From Desulfovibrionaceae bacterium (GTDB taxonomy: Bacteria > Desulfobacterota > Desulfovibrionia > Desulfovibrionales > Desulfovibrionaceae): 64,000 nucleotides of DNA. The stretch lies in NCBI GenBank assembly GCA_009782775.1, contig WRIL01000007.1, positions 1-64,000 on the forward strand, read 5' to 3'. Shown here piece after piece: positions 29,287 to 40,107 of the stretch. The number at the start of each line of letters is the position of its first letter. Position 1 is the stretch's first letter. A program made the translations under genes and the position numbers. The notes beneath the pieces are model-generated. The model made no database searches and was not told where the DNA came from. It saw only the letters and a program-made list of their open reading frames with translations.

Positions 29287-31626
29287 TTACCGCCGACTTG
29301 GCTGGAAAAAACGCAGGCGCAGGGCGTTGCCTACCACGGAGAAGGAACTCAGGGCCATGGCCCCGCCAGCCAGCATCGGCGAGAGGGACGGCCCGCCGAA
29401 GAGCAGCAGAACCCCGGCGGCCACCGGGATGCCAAGCACATTATAGGCGAAGGCCCAGAAGAGATTTTGCCGTACATTGCGCATGACCGCCCGGCTGAGT
29501 TCCAGAGAGACCGGCAAACCGGCCAAGGAAGGCCTCATCAGCACCACATCTCCGGCTTCCACCGCTATGTCGGCGCCGTTACTCATGGCAAAGCCCACAT
29601 CCGCCAGAGCCAAGGCCGGGGCATCGTTGATCCCGTCACCCACCATGCCGATCTTCAGACCGCTCTCCTTCAATCCGGCAATTTTAGCGGCCTTGTCTTC
29701 GGGCAAGACCTCGGCAAGGACTTCATCAAGCCCCAGCCTCGCGGCCATGGCTCCGGCGGTTCGCCGGTTGTCGCCGGTGAGCATCAGCACCTTCAACCCC
29801 ATCCGGCGCAAAGATCGAATCACTCCGGCGCTCTCCGGCCTGGGAGGGTCGGCCACCGCCAGCAGGGCCAAGGGCTCCCGTCCACCCGACAGGAGAAGCG
29901 GGGTTTTGCCTTCCTCCCCCAAGCGTCTCAAAAGCCCTTCCAACACAACGTCAGCCTCCGGCGCGTCCTGCCCCCGGCCCAGGCGGTAATGTTCCACCCC
30001 TCCCTCCAGCACGAGATCCGCCTCAACCCCCAGGCCGGGCAGGGTCTGGAAGCCACGCGCCGGGTATAGGGCCAGTCCACGTTTCCAAGCCTCCTTGCTC
30101 ACGGCCAGAGCAAGGGGATGCTCTGAAAAGGCCTCCAGGGATGCGGCCAGAGCCAAAATTTCGTCCTCTTGCAAGGATCTGCCGGCGGAGAGCGGGAGTA
30201 TGTCCGTAAGGACCGGTTGCCCAAGAGTCAGGGTGCCGGTTTTGTCAAGAACCAGAACCCTCAGGGCGGCGGCCTTTTCCAGGGCTTCCCCGCCTTTGAA
30301 GAGGATGCCGAGTTGCGCCCCCCGCCCGGTCCCAGCAATGATGGATATGGGCGTGGCCAGCCCCAAGGCGCAGGGGCAGGCAATGACCATAACCGAGATA
30401 AAGACGCGCACGGCAAAGGCCGCGTCGGCCCCCACCACCAGCCAAGCCAAGGCGGCGCAGAGAGCCATGATCATGACCGCCGGCACAAAATACAGACTGA
30501 CGCGGTCAGCCAGGGCGGCTATGGGGGCCTTGGACCCCTGGGCGGCCCGCACCAGGGCGATGACTCGCGCCAGGGCCATATCCGCCCCCACCCGATCGGC
30601 GCGCATGGCAAAGACCCCACGTAAGTTCAAGGTTCCTCCAACGGCCTGATCCCCAGGAGCCTTATCCACCGGCAGGCTTTCACCGGTGAGCATGGATTCG
30701 TCCAGGCTGGATCTCCCTTCCAGGAGAGAACCGTCCACCGGAACCCGCTCTCCAGGACGGACCAGCAAAACATCGCCCACCCGCACCCAGGAGGCGGGAA
30801 TCTCCCGCCTGGGACCATCCATGCGCCCATACGGCAGAAGGATGGTCCGGGCCGGGGCCAGATCCAGCAAATCTTTGACCGCCGCCGAAGTCTTGCCCTT
30901 GGCGCGCAATTCCAGGTACTTGCCCAGAGAAACCAGAACCAGGATCACAGCCGCGGATTCATAGTACAGATCCATGACCAGAGGTATGGCCTGCGTGCTC
31001 CCGGCGGGTAGGAGCAAAACCTCCGCCGTGTTGAAGAGGCTGTGCAGGAAGGCCGCGCCCGTGCCCAAGGCCACCAGGGAATCCATGTTGGGGACGAAAC
31101 GCCGCAGGGCTGGCAGCCCGGAAAGGTAAAAACGCCTGCCGGCCAGCAACGCCGGCAGGCACAAGGCCAGTTGGGCCAGGGCGAAAACGCGCGGGGCGGT
31201 ATGAGGGGCCAGGAAAAAAGGCAAGGGCAGGCCGAGCATGGAACCCATGGAAAGGAGCAGCAGGGGCAAGACAAAACCCATGGCCAAGCGCAGTTCCCGC
31301 CAACGCCGGGCCAGTTCGGCCTCCTGCCCGGCCTCCTGTTCTTTCCAGCGGGTCGCGGCCTCGCTCAAGGCCGCGCCGCCATCCGGCCCATATTCTTCCA
31401 AGGCCGCGCCAAAACCCAAATCTTCAACCCGGCTGAGCGCCAGTTGGCAAAGCCCGGACAGCTCCACCCCATCTTCCAGAAACACGCGGGCCTTTTCCGT
31501 AACCAGGTTCACCTCGGCCCGCTGAACTCCCGCCAGGCCGGACAAGACGCGTTCAACACGGCTGGAGCAGGCCGCGCAATGCATGCCGCTGATGGCGAAT
31601 TCCAGGATATGGGGGTGGGTTTCCAT
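29287..31626 (-). CDS. copA: Copper-translocating P-type ATPase
   Basis: [43 protein letters not shown]. Confidence 0.95.
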   Translation of the reverse strand: METHPHILEFAISGMHCAACSSRVERVLSGLAGVQRAEVNLVTEKARVFLEDGVELSGLCQLALSRVEDLGFGAALEEYGPDGGAALSEAATRWKEQEAGQEAELARRWRELRLAMGFVLPLLLLSMGSMLGLPLPFFLAPHTAPRVFALAQLALCLPALLAGRRFYLSGLPALRRFVPNMDSLVALGTGAAFLHSLFNTAEVLLLPAGSTQAIPLVMDLYYESAAVILVLVSLGKYLELRAKGKTSAAVKDLLDLAPARTILLPYGRMDGPRREIPASWVRVGDVLLVRPGERVPVDGSLLEGRSSLDESMLTGESLPVDKAPGDQAVGGTLNLRGVFAMRADRVGADMALARVIALVRAAQGSKAPIAALADRVSLYFVPAVMIMALCAALAWLVVGADAAFAVRVFISVMVIACPCALGLATPISIIAGTGRGAQLGILFKGGEALEKAAALRVLVLDKTGTLTLGQPVLTDILPLSAGRSLQEDEILALAASLEAFSEHPLALAVSKEAWKRGLALYPARGFQTLPGLGVEADLVLEGGVEHYRLGRGQDAPEADVVLEGLLRRLGEEGKTPLLLSGGREPLALLAVADPPRPESAGVIRSLRRMGLKVLMLTGDNRRTAGAMAARLGLDEVLAEVLPEDKAAKIAGLKESGLKIGMVGDGINDAPALALADVGFAMSNGADIAVEAGDVVLMRPSLAGLPVSLELSRAVMRNVRQNLFWAFAYNVLGIPVAAGVLLLFGGPSLSPMLAGGAMALSSFSVVGNALRLRFFQPSRR

Positions 31627-31638
31627 AAAACAAAGCCT

Positions 31639-31659
31639 CCGGGGGGCATGGCCCCCCGG
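31639..31659 (-). terminator. Hairpin between rlpA and copA
   Basis: CCGGGGGGC-ATG-GCCCCCCGG perfect inverted repeat upstream of copA; no long T-tract. Confidence 0.45.
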
Positions 31660-31684
31660 AATTATGAAGAACGGATTAATTCGG

Positions 31685-32545
31685 TCAATACGAAATCACA
31701 AAGTTGCGGCCATACTCTTCTTCAAGGGTACGGGCCACGCCGTTGGCCTGTTCCAGGCGGGCGTACGGCCCCACCTGCACCCGCCAGAGCTTGTTGCTAT
31801 CGGCATAAAGCGTGCGGACGTTGTAACCCCTGGAACGCAGTTGCTGAACCAGCCTGTTGGCGTTGGCCTCCACGGAGAAAGCCCCCACCTGGATGTAAAA
31901 GCCGCTTTCGGATTGGCTCACGCTCTGGGAAGCCGAAGAAGACGGGGCCTGCGCGGCTCCGGCCGCCGGCGGGAGGCTCACGGCCCCCTTCTGCGTCTGC
32001 CCCAAGGAAGGTGCATCTTCCAGCGCGGTCAGGCGCACTATGGCCGTGCCGCTTTCCGCAAAGTCCAACTGCTTCGCCCCGCTGTAAGTCAGATCAATGA
32101 TCCGCTCACCCACGAAAGGCCCACGGTCATTGATGCGCACCACCACGCTCCGGTTGTTCTCCAGGTTGGTTACCCGCACCATACTGCCGAAGGGCAGGGT
32201 TTTATGCGCGGCGGTCATGGCGTTCATGTCGTAACGCTCACCGTTGGCCGTCTGTTTGCCGTGGAAATCCTTGCCGTACCAGGAGGCAATGCCTTCCTCC
32301 ACAAACCCGGAGGCACTGGTCAGCGGCACATAGGTTTTTCCGTTTTTGATATACGGCCTGCTGCCTCCGGAGAGATCCGCAGACACGGCGCCGTCTCCCT
32401 CAACCACCGTGGAATCCCAGGCTTCAGCAGGCGCCTGCACCTGGTCCGGACCGGGCTGGATGGTCTGCTTGCCGCAGGCGCTGAGGAAAAACACGCTGAT
32501 GACGGCCAGGATCAACAAATATTTGCTATGATAGTTCACGGGCAT
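31685..32545 (-). CDS. rlpA: RlpA-like lytic transglycosylase lipoprotein with SPOR domain
   Basis: Lipobox [53 protein letters not shown]-terminal SPOR. Start moved to the MPVNYHS Met preceded by AAGGAG. Confidence 0.92.
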   Translation of the reverse strand: MPVNYHSKYLLILAVISVFFLSACGKQTIQPGPDQVQAPAEAWDSTVVEGDGAVSADLSGGSRPYIKNGKTYVPLTSASGFVEEGIASWYGKDFHGKQTANGERYDMNAMTAAHKTLPFGSMVRVTNLENNRSVVVRINDRGPFVGERIIDLTYSGAKQLDFAESGTAIVRLTALEDAPSLGQTQKGAVSLPPAAGAAQAPSSSASQSVSQSESGFYIQVGAFSVEANANRLVQQLRSRGYNVRTLYADSNKLWRVQVGPYARLEQANGVARTLEEEYGRNFVISY

Positions 32546-32654
32546 AGGCATCTCCTTGTGCATCCCGGTTATATACGCAGAGGCGGGAATAAGCGCAAGC
32601 CTTTCGCAAGCGCCTTTCCGCCTCCGGCTATCCGCGTACGCCGCAGTCATATAT

Positions 32655-33032
32655 TCAACGCAGACTTTTCAAATTCGCCTGAACCTGCAAAGCCGCTTCA
32701 CTCACTCCATTGGCGAACTGCACCGCTGTGCCGTAACAGGTGAAATACTTGCTGCCGTCAGGATGAAAAGCCACCTGTTCCTGGTAGCCCACAATGGCCT
32801 GGGCGCCTTTATTCACCGCCCGCACCGCCATGCCATAAAAAGCGTCTTCAGAGTCAAAACCCCGACAAGCCACAAGCCCCAGTACCTTGCCGATGGGGCG
32901 ATCCGCGTCAATGCTGGCTGTGGTCACCACCGGAAAACGCCCCACGCTAAAAAGCTCCTTGACCTTATCCAAGTTCTCCACACTTTTGGGTTTTCCCGCC
33001 TTTTTTGCGGGACCGCTCATTAAAAACAACAT
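32655..33032 (-). CDS. YbjQ/UPF0145-like small protein
   Basis: [27 protein letters not shown]...[35 protein letters not shown]. Confidence 0.5.
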   Translation of the reverse strand: MLFLMSGPAKKAGKPKSVENLDKVKELFSVGRFPVVTTASIDADRPIGKVLGLVACRGFDSEDAFYGMAVRAVNKGAQAIVGYQEQVAFHPDGSKYFTCYGTAVQFANGVSEAALQVQANLKSLR

Positions 33033-33200
33033 GGCTATCTCCTTGTTATACCCCCATCGCTTGACGGCGGATCCGGCCCGCCGGAAGGGTCTTGCCCGAT
33101 CTATGCAAGGAGCTTGCCAAGAACATAAGCTGTTTATTTATATAATTTTACCCCAAGAACACCGCCTTGGTCGGCGAGTTTTTGACAAGCGCGGAACTGG

Positions 33201-34046
33201 CTATTTCATCCGCAGCAGCCTGGCGATCCTCTCTTCCATGGGCGGATGGGTGCTGAAGAGCTTGCTCAGGCTCTGGGCGTTCAGAGGATTGACGATGAAC
33301 ATGTGCGCCGTGCTGGCGGATTCACGGCGCAGGGGAATTTGCCGACTGTAATTTTGCAGTTTGTCCAGAGCCGACGCCAGGGAGCGGGGGTTGCGGCAGA
33401 AACGCGCCCCGCTGGCATCCGCCAGATATTCTCGGGAACGGGAAATAGCCATCTGGATCAGGGTGGCGGCTAGGGGCGCGAGCAGCGCCATAAGAATTCC
33501 GGCCAGGGCGTTGCCCCCGCCAGAGCGGCTACGATTGTTCCCGCCGAAAACAGCCGCGAAACGCGCCATGTTGGCCAGGAACATCACCACTGAAGCCAGG
33601 ACCGAGGCCACGCTCTGGATCAGGATGTCCCGGTTGGCTATATGCCCGATTTCATGAGCCAGCACCCCGCGCAGTTCCTCGGAGTCCAAAAGGCGCAAAA
33701 TCCCTTCGGTCACCGCCACCACGGCGTGTGCCGGGTTGCGCCCGGTGGCAAAGGCATTGGGGGCCTCCTCCGGAACCACGCAGACGCGCGGCTTGGGTAT
33801 GCCGGCGTTCGCGGCCAGTTCCTCCACCATACGGTGCAGCATAGGCGCATCCGCTGGGTTCACCTCCCTGGCCGAATACATGGACAAGACAATCTTGTCC
33901 GAAAACCAGTAACTGCCAAGATTCATCACCAAGGCAAAAACAAAGGCGATAATAAGCCCCTGTTCCCCCCCGGCCAGGCCGCCCATAAGCATGATCAACC
34001 CGGAAAGGACGGATAAAAGGATAACGGTTTTTAATTGTGACGTCAT
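33201..34046 (-). CDS. htpX: Zinc metalloprotease HtpX
   Basis: VLAHEIGHIANRDILIQSVASVLA; PNAFATGRNPAHAVVAVTEG. Confidence 0.96.
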   Translation of the reverse strand: MTSQLKTVILLSVLSGLIMLMGGLAGGEQGLIIAFVFALVMNLGSYWFSDKIVLSMYSAREVNPADAPMLHRMVEELAANAGIPKPRVCVVPEEAPNAFATGRNPAHAVVAVTEGILRLLDSEELRGVLAHEIGHIANRDILIQSVASVLASVVMFLANMARFAAVFGGNNRSRSGGGNALAGILMALLAPLAATLIQMAISRSREYLADASGARFCRNPRSLASALDKLQNYSRQIPLRRESASTAHMFIVNPLNAQSLSKLFSTHPPMEERIARLLRMK

Positions 34047-34143
34047 ATTTCCCTCCGCCGGTATTACTATAAGGCCTCAGCCGGCTTTGTCAAAACGGCG
34101 GTTGCCCCGGAGGCTCCGCCAAGCTATTTGACTCGAACGGAGA

Positions 34144-34368
34144 TTATGCGATACTGCTCTCACGGGAAACAACGCTCCCCCGGCCGACCGGCCAGCTTTG
34201 CAGCGGCAATGCTTCTTCTTTCAGCAGAACCGGGATGCCGTCCTGGATCGGATAAACCAGAGAGCAGCCTGAACAGATCAAGGCGGCCACAGATTCGCGC
34301 CCTTCCAGGGTGAGATGCCCACGGCAAGCAGGGCAGGCCAGAATTTGCAAAAAATCGAGTTCGAACAT
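34144..34368 (-). CDS. Trm112 family protein
   Basis: LDFLQILACPACRGHLTLEG...LICSGCSLVYPIQDGIPVLL. Confidence 0.9.
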   Translation of the reverse strand: MFELDFLQILACPACRGHLTLEGRESVAALICSGCSLVYPIQDGIPVLLKEEALPLQSWPVGRGSVVSRESSIA

Positions 34369-34427
34369 GGGCAGCTCCGGGATTTCCTTCCCCTATAGCC
34401 GGTCATACCAAGAGCTTCAAGATCATT

Positions 34428-35279
34428 ATGTCGGAATATTTGGATTTACATATGCACAGCACCGTCTCGGACGGCTCCCTCACCCCCTCCGCCCTGGCGG
34501 GCAAGGCGGCCGAGGCCGGTGTAACCGCGCTGTCCCTGACGGATCATGACAGCACGGAAGGTCTGGAAGAGGCCGAAAGCGCCGCCGGCTGGCTGGGCCT
34601 GGAATTTATTCGCGGCTGTGAGATCAGCGCGAACGGTTCCGTGGATGTGCTTGGTTACTATCTGCCTAGGCACAGCCCTCTTCTGGAAGAGGCGCTGGCC
34701 CGGTTGCGGAACACGCGGAACGTCAGGAACGCCGCCATATTGGAGCGCCTGGCCTCCCTGGGGATGCCCCTGAGCGAGGAGGAGGTGCGGGCGCAGGGCG
34801 TCAATGTCTTTGGGCGCCCGCACATTGCCGCGGCCATGCTGCACCGGGGCTATGTCCGTCGGCTGGGCGAAGCCTTCTCGCTCTACCTGGGCCGTGGGAA
34901 ATCCGCTTATGTCCCCAAGGATGTTTTTTCGGCCGAAGAGGCGGTGAGCCTCCTGACCGGGATCGGGGCCAGTTCTTTTATCGCCCATCCCCTGCTTTTG
35001 CGCTTGGCCGAAGCCGACCTGGAAAAGCTGGTCCGGCGGCTGATCCCCATAGGGCTCACGGGAATAGAGATATATCACAGTGAACATGACCGCCGGGGCG
35101 AACGCCTCCTCCTGGGCATAGCCGAAAGGTACGGACTGTTAAGCTGCGGCGGTTCCGACTTTCACGGCCAGGCCAAACCCGGCGTGGAACTGGGACGGGG
35201 GCGGGGCGGACTGAGAGTGCCGGCCCTGGTGCTGGACAAACTGAAAGAACACCGCCTGGAAAAAGGGCTGCCGGTATAA
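34428..35279 (+). CDS. PHP domain-containing phosphoesterase (RNase AM/YciV-like)
   Basis: DLHMHSTVSDGSLTPSALAGKAAEAGVTALSLTDHDSTEGLEEA; SCGGSDFHGQAKPG. Confidence 0.92.
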   Translation: MSEYLDLHMHSTVSDGSLTPSALAGKAAEAGVTALSLTDHDSTEGLEEAESAAGWLGLEFIRGCEISANGSVDVLGYYLPRHSPLLEEALARLRNTRNVRNAAILERLASLGMPLSEEEVRAQGVNVFGRPHIAAAMLHRGYVRRLGEAFSLYLGRGKSAYVPKDVFSAEEAVSLLTGIGASSFIAHPLLLRLAEADLEKLVRRLIPIGLTGIEIYHSEHDRRGERLLLGIAERYGLLSCGGSDFHGQAKPGVELGRGRGGLRVPALVLDKLKEHRLEKGLPV

Positions 35280-35310
35280 CAGCTGGGTTTGTCATCCAAA
35301 AGGAGCAGAT

Positions 35311-35853
35311 ATGACTGGGGAACATGTCTTGATGGACGCTGAGGAAATAAGCTTCTGCCTGGAACGGCTGGCCTTGGAGGTCCGCTCCCGGCGAGGCGCC
35401 GACGACACGCCCCTGGCCTTGGTAGGCATCCGGCGGCGGGGAGTCTATCTGGCGGATCGCTTGGGCCGGCTTCTGCACGGGCAGCTTGGTCTGGATCTCC
35501 TCCCCGCTGGCGTGCTGGATATCAATCTTTACCGGGATGACTGGAGTACCCTGGGACCCAGGGCCGAAGTCGGGCGCACAGCGCTGGATTTTGAGGTGAA
35601 CGGCAGCTCCATCCTGCTGGTGGATGACGTGCTCTACACCGGGCGCACCACGCGCGCGGCCATGGAGGCTCTAGCCGACTATGGACGCCCCCGCAGACTG
35701 GAGCTATTGGTCCTGGTGGATCGGGGACTACGCGAACTGCCTATCCAGGCAGATTATATCGGCCTGAAGGCCGAGACTCTGTCCGACGAACGGGTGGATG
35801 TGCATCTGCGGGAGCTGGACGGAGAAGACCGGGTCGTTCTGCGGCGGACATAA
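35311..35853 (+). CDS. pyrR: Bifunctional pyr regulator / uracil phosphoribosyltransferase PyrR
   Basis: LVGIRRRGVYLADRL; DINLYRDDW; ILLVDDVLYTGRTTRAAMEAL. Confidence 0.95.
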   Translation: MTGEHVLMDAEEISFCLERLALEVRSRRGADDTPLALVGIRRRGVYLADRLGRLLHGQLGLDLLPAGVLDINLYRDDWSTLGPRAEVGRTALDFEVNGSSILLVDDVLYTGRTTRAAMEALADYGRPRRLELLVLVDRGLRELPIQADYIGLKAETLSDERVDVHLRELDGEDRVVLRRT

Positions 35854-35860
35854 AACGTTC

Positions 35861-38800
35861 TCAGCCCGGACCGGACGGATCCAACGCCGGGGCAAGCTCC
35901 GCCACCGCCCGGGCTAGTTTTTGCGGCAGACTCTCCCCTTCCAGCCGGATCTCCAACCCGGCAGGAGGGTTAAGCCGGACGCGCCCATTGCTGCCCTGTA
36001 CCCAGGATATCACCGCCACCGGGTCAAGCCTCTCGCCACCCCGTCCCATCTGCAAACGCAGCCTATCTGCCTGGATTTCGGCGCTTTCAGCCCCCCAGGC
36101 GGCCAGACGGCGCTTCAGATTTAGAACGCTGAAAAAACTTTCCAACTCCTCTGGAACCGGCCCGAAACGGTCGCGCAGCTCAAATTCCACCTCCCGCTGT
36201 TCCTCGATGCTGTCGGCGGCTGAGAGGGTTTTATAGTAGCGCAGACGTTCCCGGCCGTCCTCGATATAGCTTTCCGGAATATGGGCGGATACGCCCAGAC
36301 GCATCTCCATCTCTACACGCTCGCGCAGAGGGCGGCCGCGCAGGCGGGAAACCTCTTCCTCCAGCATTTCCAGAAAGAGGTCCAGCCCCAGGCGCTGCAT
36401 GTGTCCGCTCTGCGATTCTCCCAGGATGTTACCGGCCCCGCGCAGACGCAAGTCCTCCATCGCCACCTGCATCCCGGCCCCCAGGTAATCCATCTCCAGG
36501 ATCACCCGCAGACGCTGACGGGCTTTGTCCTGAAGACGATCCATATCCGGGCATACAAAAACGGCATAGGCCTGACGGTCGGATCTCCCCACCCGGCCGC
36601 GCAACTGGTAAAGCTGCCCCAGCCCGAACATCTGGGCCTGGTCCACCACCAAGGTATTGGCCATGGGGAAATCCAGGCCCGATTCAATAATCGCCGTACA
36701 CACCAGCACATCCAATTCCCCATGCCAGAAGCGCCGCATGGATTCTTCCAGGGCCTTTTCCTCCATCTGACCGTGGGCCAGCCCCACCCGGGCCTCCGGA
36801 GCCAGCTTTTTTACATAATCCGCGGCCCGTTCCAGTCCATGCACCCGGTTATACACCCAGAAAACCTGCCCCTGGCGAGCCAGTTCCCGCTCCAGCACGG
36901 CGCGCAAGGCGGCATCATCCCGCTCGATCATGGCCGTGGTCACGGATTTGCGCTCCGGCGGCGGGGTCTCAATGACCGAAAGCTCCCGCACGCCAGAAAG
37001 GGAAAGCTGCAAAGTGCGCGGAATGGGGGTTGCGGTAAGGGTCAGCACGTCCACATTTTTTTTGAGCTGCTTCAGATTTTCCTTGTGCCGCACCCCAAAA
37101 CGCTGTTCCTCGTCCAGGATCAGCAGTCCCAAGTTGGGCAGACGCACATCTTTGGAAAGAACACGATGGGTGCCGATGAGGATGTCAATCCGGCCGGCTG
37201 CCAGCTCCTTGAGCACTTCGGCCTGGCCGGTCCTGGAGACAAAACGGGAAAGCAGCCCCACGTTCAGAGGAAAACCGGCCAGACGGGCGCGGAAGGTCTG
37301 GTAATGTTGTTCGGCCAGCACGGTGGTCGGGCAAAGCAACACGCTCTGCCGCCCGTCCAGGGCGGCCCGGAAGGCGGCGCGCAAGGCCACCTCGGTCTTG
37401 CCGAAGCCCACGTCGCCGCAGATCAGGCGATCCATGGGTTCCGGCCTGGACATGTCTTCCAGCACCTCCTCAATAGCCCTGGTCTGGTCCGGGGTTTCCT
37501 CAAAACCGAAACCGGCCTCGAATTCCCGGTAAAGTTCGCCGGGATTACTGTAACCATAGCCTTTGGCTACTTTGCGGTAGGCGTACATCTCCACCAGATC
37601 CCTGGCGATTTCTTCAATGGCCTTGCGGGCTTTTTCCTTGCCAGCCGACCATTGCCCGCCGCCCAGCCGATCCAGGACCGGGCTGAAGCCGTCCGGGGTC
37701 TTGAACAACTGCACCAGCCCCAGGCGGTCCACCGGCAGATAGAGCTTGTCGTCACCGGCATAGCGTAGGAGCAAAAAATCATTGGCCGCTTCTCCCAGTT
37801 GCAGGCGTTTCAGCCCTCCGAAGGCGCAGATGCCGTAGTCCCTATGCACCAGCAGATCTCCTTCGGCCAGTTCATCATAACGATCCAGGCCCTTGAAGGG
37901 CGCAGAACCCCTGCGTTCCGCCCTGTTCCCCTGCGGTTGCAACACGTCTTCGCCCAGGATGAGGATCTCCCCTGGCCGCAAACGGAAAGGGGAAGGCTCT
38001 TCCCGCCGGACAGGAGATCGATCCGCGGGTCCCTCCGGAAGTCCCATGAGGAGCCCTCGGCGGAAGGAAGAGATCCGGGCATAAAGCCCGGGGCGGCCAG
38101 CTATATAACTCTCCCTGGGAACTATGCCTTCCTGTCCGGCGAGATCCAAAAACTTGGCCCTGGTCCGTTCGCCGGAAAAACTGAGCAAAACCTGTCCGTT
38201 CTTCTCCTCGCTCCATTCCCGCATGGCCTGGACCAAAAAATGCCAGGGCCGCTCCAGGACCTCCAGACCGGCGGCGGACGGCGGCGGACCCTTGAGCACC
38301 TCACCTGGCGAGTACGGCGAACCGACCTTTCCCTTTCCACCGGACGGGACGGAACCGAGCGAAGCAGCCAAGGGGAGGAAAAATTCCTTAAAGGAATGGA
38401 TGGCCCGTTCGGGCAGGGCCTCTCCAGCGGCCTCCACCCCCACGTAAAGATCCTCGAAATACAGGCGATCCTGCCGCCCCAACCAGGCCAAAACCTCGCT
38501 CTCCGGGCGCATGACCAACGCCTCCGGCTGGCGCGGAGCATCCCCGTCCTTGGCCTGCCCCTCCAGCCAGGAAGCCCAAGTCCCGGACGCAGCCCGCAGG
38601 CTATCTTCAAGGGCTACCCTGCCGGGCAACAGCAGCACCGGATCCTTGGGCAGCCAATCCTCTATGCGCGAGCATTTTTCATAGTACATGCCCGGCAGGA
38701 GACGCCGGCCCCCGGCCTCCAGATCCTTGCGCAAAAGATAGACATCGTCTGAATCCAAACGCCCCGCGTCCAGCATCTTTTCCCAGCGCTCCAGGGCCTG

Positions 38801-39541
38801 CCTCCGCAGATCCGCTGACATAGCTAGGCCACGGACCGGCAGGATGGTCAATTTCTCAAGCCCACCGCTGGAACGCTGGCTGGCCGGGTCGAAGATCCGC
38901 AAGTCCTCCAGGCTGTCTCCGAAAAACTCCAGGCGCGCCGGGCGGGGATAGCCCGGACAGAAGATATCCAGGATATCCCCCCGGATGGAGAATTCGCCCT
39001 GGCTCCCCACCATGGGAGAGCGCACATAGCCCCATTCCGTCAGTTGGTCCGGAATAAGCTCCAAAGGCATCTCCTGCCCCTTGCGCAGACAGAGGCTGTG
39101 CCGGGTGAAAAGATCCGCGGGCGGCGCGCGCAAAAGCAGCGCGTCCGGGGACAGCAACGTACAGGCGCATTCCCCTTGGGACAAGGCATAAAGGGCGGCC
39201 GCCCTCTCTGATTGGCCGGAGAAATGTCCCGCGCGCATGGAATACGGCGAAAAATGCGCCACCCGGCGTTCCCAGAGCGGCAAAACTTCTGTCTTCTCTC
39301 CTCCCGCCGGATCCAGCAAGGCCAGCAACGCGCGCAACTCCGCCAGCTCCTCCCCGTCCCGGACAAAAATCGCCACCTTCCGGCCACGGGAGATGAGATC
39401 CAGAGCCAGCCTGGCCCGGCCGCCCGGCCCGGAGCGGCTCACTCGCCCAATCCTGGGCGCGTCCTCTCGATCTGGAGCATTGAAAAACAAAGCCGCTCCC
39501 GGAATCATGCCCGGAAGCGGCTCGCCTGACCTGAAATTCAT
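35861..39541 (-). CDS. mfd: Transcription-repair coupling factor Mfd
   Basis: 1226 aa; DLLVHRDYGICAFGGLKRL; DRLICGDVGFGKTEVALRAAF; LLILDEEQRFGVRHKE; LRGRVGRSDRQAYA. Confidence 0.98.
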   Translation of the reverse strand: MNFRSGEPLPGMIPGAALFFNAPDREDAPRIGRVSRSGPGGRARLALDLISRGRKVAIFVRDGEELAELRALLALLDPAGGEKTEVLPLWERRVAHFSPYSMRAGHFSGQSERAAALYALSQGECACTLLSPDALLLRAPPADLFTRHSLCLRKGQEMPLELIPDQLTEWGYVRSPMVGSQGEFSIRGDILDIFCPGYPRPARLEFFGDSLEDLRIFDPASQRSSGGLEKLTILPVRGLAMSADLRRQALERWEKMLDAGRLDSDDVYLLRKDLEAGGRRLLPGMYYEKCSRIEDWLPKDPVLLLPGRVALEDSLRAASGTWASWLEGQAKDGDAPRQPEALVMRPESEVLAWLGRQDRLYFEDLYVGVEAAGEALPERAIHSFKEFFLPLAASLGSVPSGGKGKVGSPYSPGEVLKGPPPSAAGLEVLERPWHFLVQAMREWSEEKNGQVLLSFSGERTRAKFLDLAGQEGIVPRESYIAGRPGLYARISSFRRGLLMGLPEGPADRSPVRREEPSPFRLRPGEILILGEDVLQPQGNRAERRGSAPFKGLDRYDELAEGDLLVHRDYGICAFGGLKRLQLGEAANDFLLLRYAGDDKLYLPVDRLGLVQLFKTPDGFSPVLDRLGGGQWSAGKEKARKAIEEIARDLVEMYAYRKVAKGYGYSNPGELYREFEAGFGFEETPDQTRAIEEVLEDMSRPEPMDRLICGDVGFGKTEVALRAAFRAALDGRQSVLLCPTTVLAEQHYQTFRARLAGFPLNVGLLSRFVSRTGQAEVLKELAAGRIDILIGTHRVLSKDVRLPNLGLLILDEEQRFGVRHKENLKQLKKNVDVLTLTATPIPRTLQLSLSGVRELSVIETPPPERKSVTTAMIERDDAALRAVLERELARQGQVFWVYNRVHGLERAADYVKKLAPEARVGLAHGQMEEKALEESMRRFWHGELDVLVCTAIIESGLDFPMANTLVVDQAQMFGLGQLYQLRGRVGRSDRQAYAVFVCPDMDRLQDKARQRLRVILEMDYLGAGMQVAMEDLRLRGAGNILGESQSGHMQRLGLDLFLEMLEEEVSRLRGRPLRERVEMEMRLGVSAHIPESYIEDGRERLRYYKTLSAADSIEEQREVEFELRDRFGPVPEELESFFSVLNLKRRLAAWGAESAEIQADRLRLQMGRGGERLDPVAVISWVQGSNGRVRLNPPAGLEIRLEGESLPQKLARAVAELAPALDPSGPG

Positions 39542-39543
39542 GC

Positions 39544-40020
39544 CTAGAACTGGCCCAAGGCTTCCAGATCTGAACTGGACAGCAACTTATCCAGGTCCAG
39601 GAGGATGAGCAGCCGGTCATGGAGCTTGCCCACCCCGCTGATGTATTCGGATTCAACTCCGGCCACCACCGGGGGCGGCGGCTCAACCGTGCTGGACGGA
39701 ATACGCAACACCTCGGATACGGAGTCCACCACAAAGCCCACGATCATGTTGCTGATCTCGATGACGATTATCCGCGTGTGCTTGTCATGGGCCTTGGAAG
39801 AAAGGCCGAAACGGCGACGCAAGTCAATGATTGGAATGACCTTGCCGCGCAGGTTGATCACCCCTTCCACGAAATCCTGAGCCCTGGGGACCTTGGTGAT
39901 CTCCATGGTGCGGATGATTTCCTGCACCTTCAGGATGTCCACCCCAAACTCTTCTTCACCTATACTGAATGTAACCAGCTGAATAAGTTCATCATCTTGT
40001 TTTTTCTGCGCTTGAGTCAT
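39544..40020 (-). CDS. cheW: Chemotaxis protein CheW
   Basis: LVTFSIGEEEFGVDILKVQEIIRTMEITKVPRAQDFVEGVINLRGKVIPIIDLRRRFG. Confidence 0.96.
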   Translation of the reverse strand: MTQAQKKQDDELIQLVTFSIGEEEFGVDILKVQEIIRTMEITKVPRAQDFVEGVINLRGKVIPIIDLRRRFGLSSKAHDKHTRIIVIEISNMIVGFVVDSVSEVLRIPSSTVEPPPPVVAGVESEYISGVGKLHDRLLILLDLDKLLSSSDLEALGQF

Positions 40021-40107
40021 AGCTTTACCCCTTATTTGCCCTATCTATACCCATATAGCAGGAGTGACAAAAATTGCCAATCATAAAAATGGCAACAAAC
40101 CCTTTAT

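Noticed and set aside
36281-38752. Plus-strand ORFs of 495 and 317 aa opposite mfd
   Set aside because: Antisense to a full-length Mfd with all helicase motifs; the composition is typical of GC-rich shadow ORFs.
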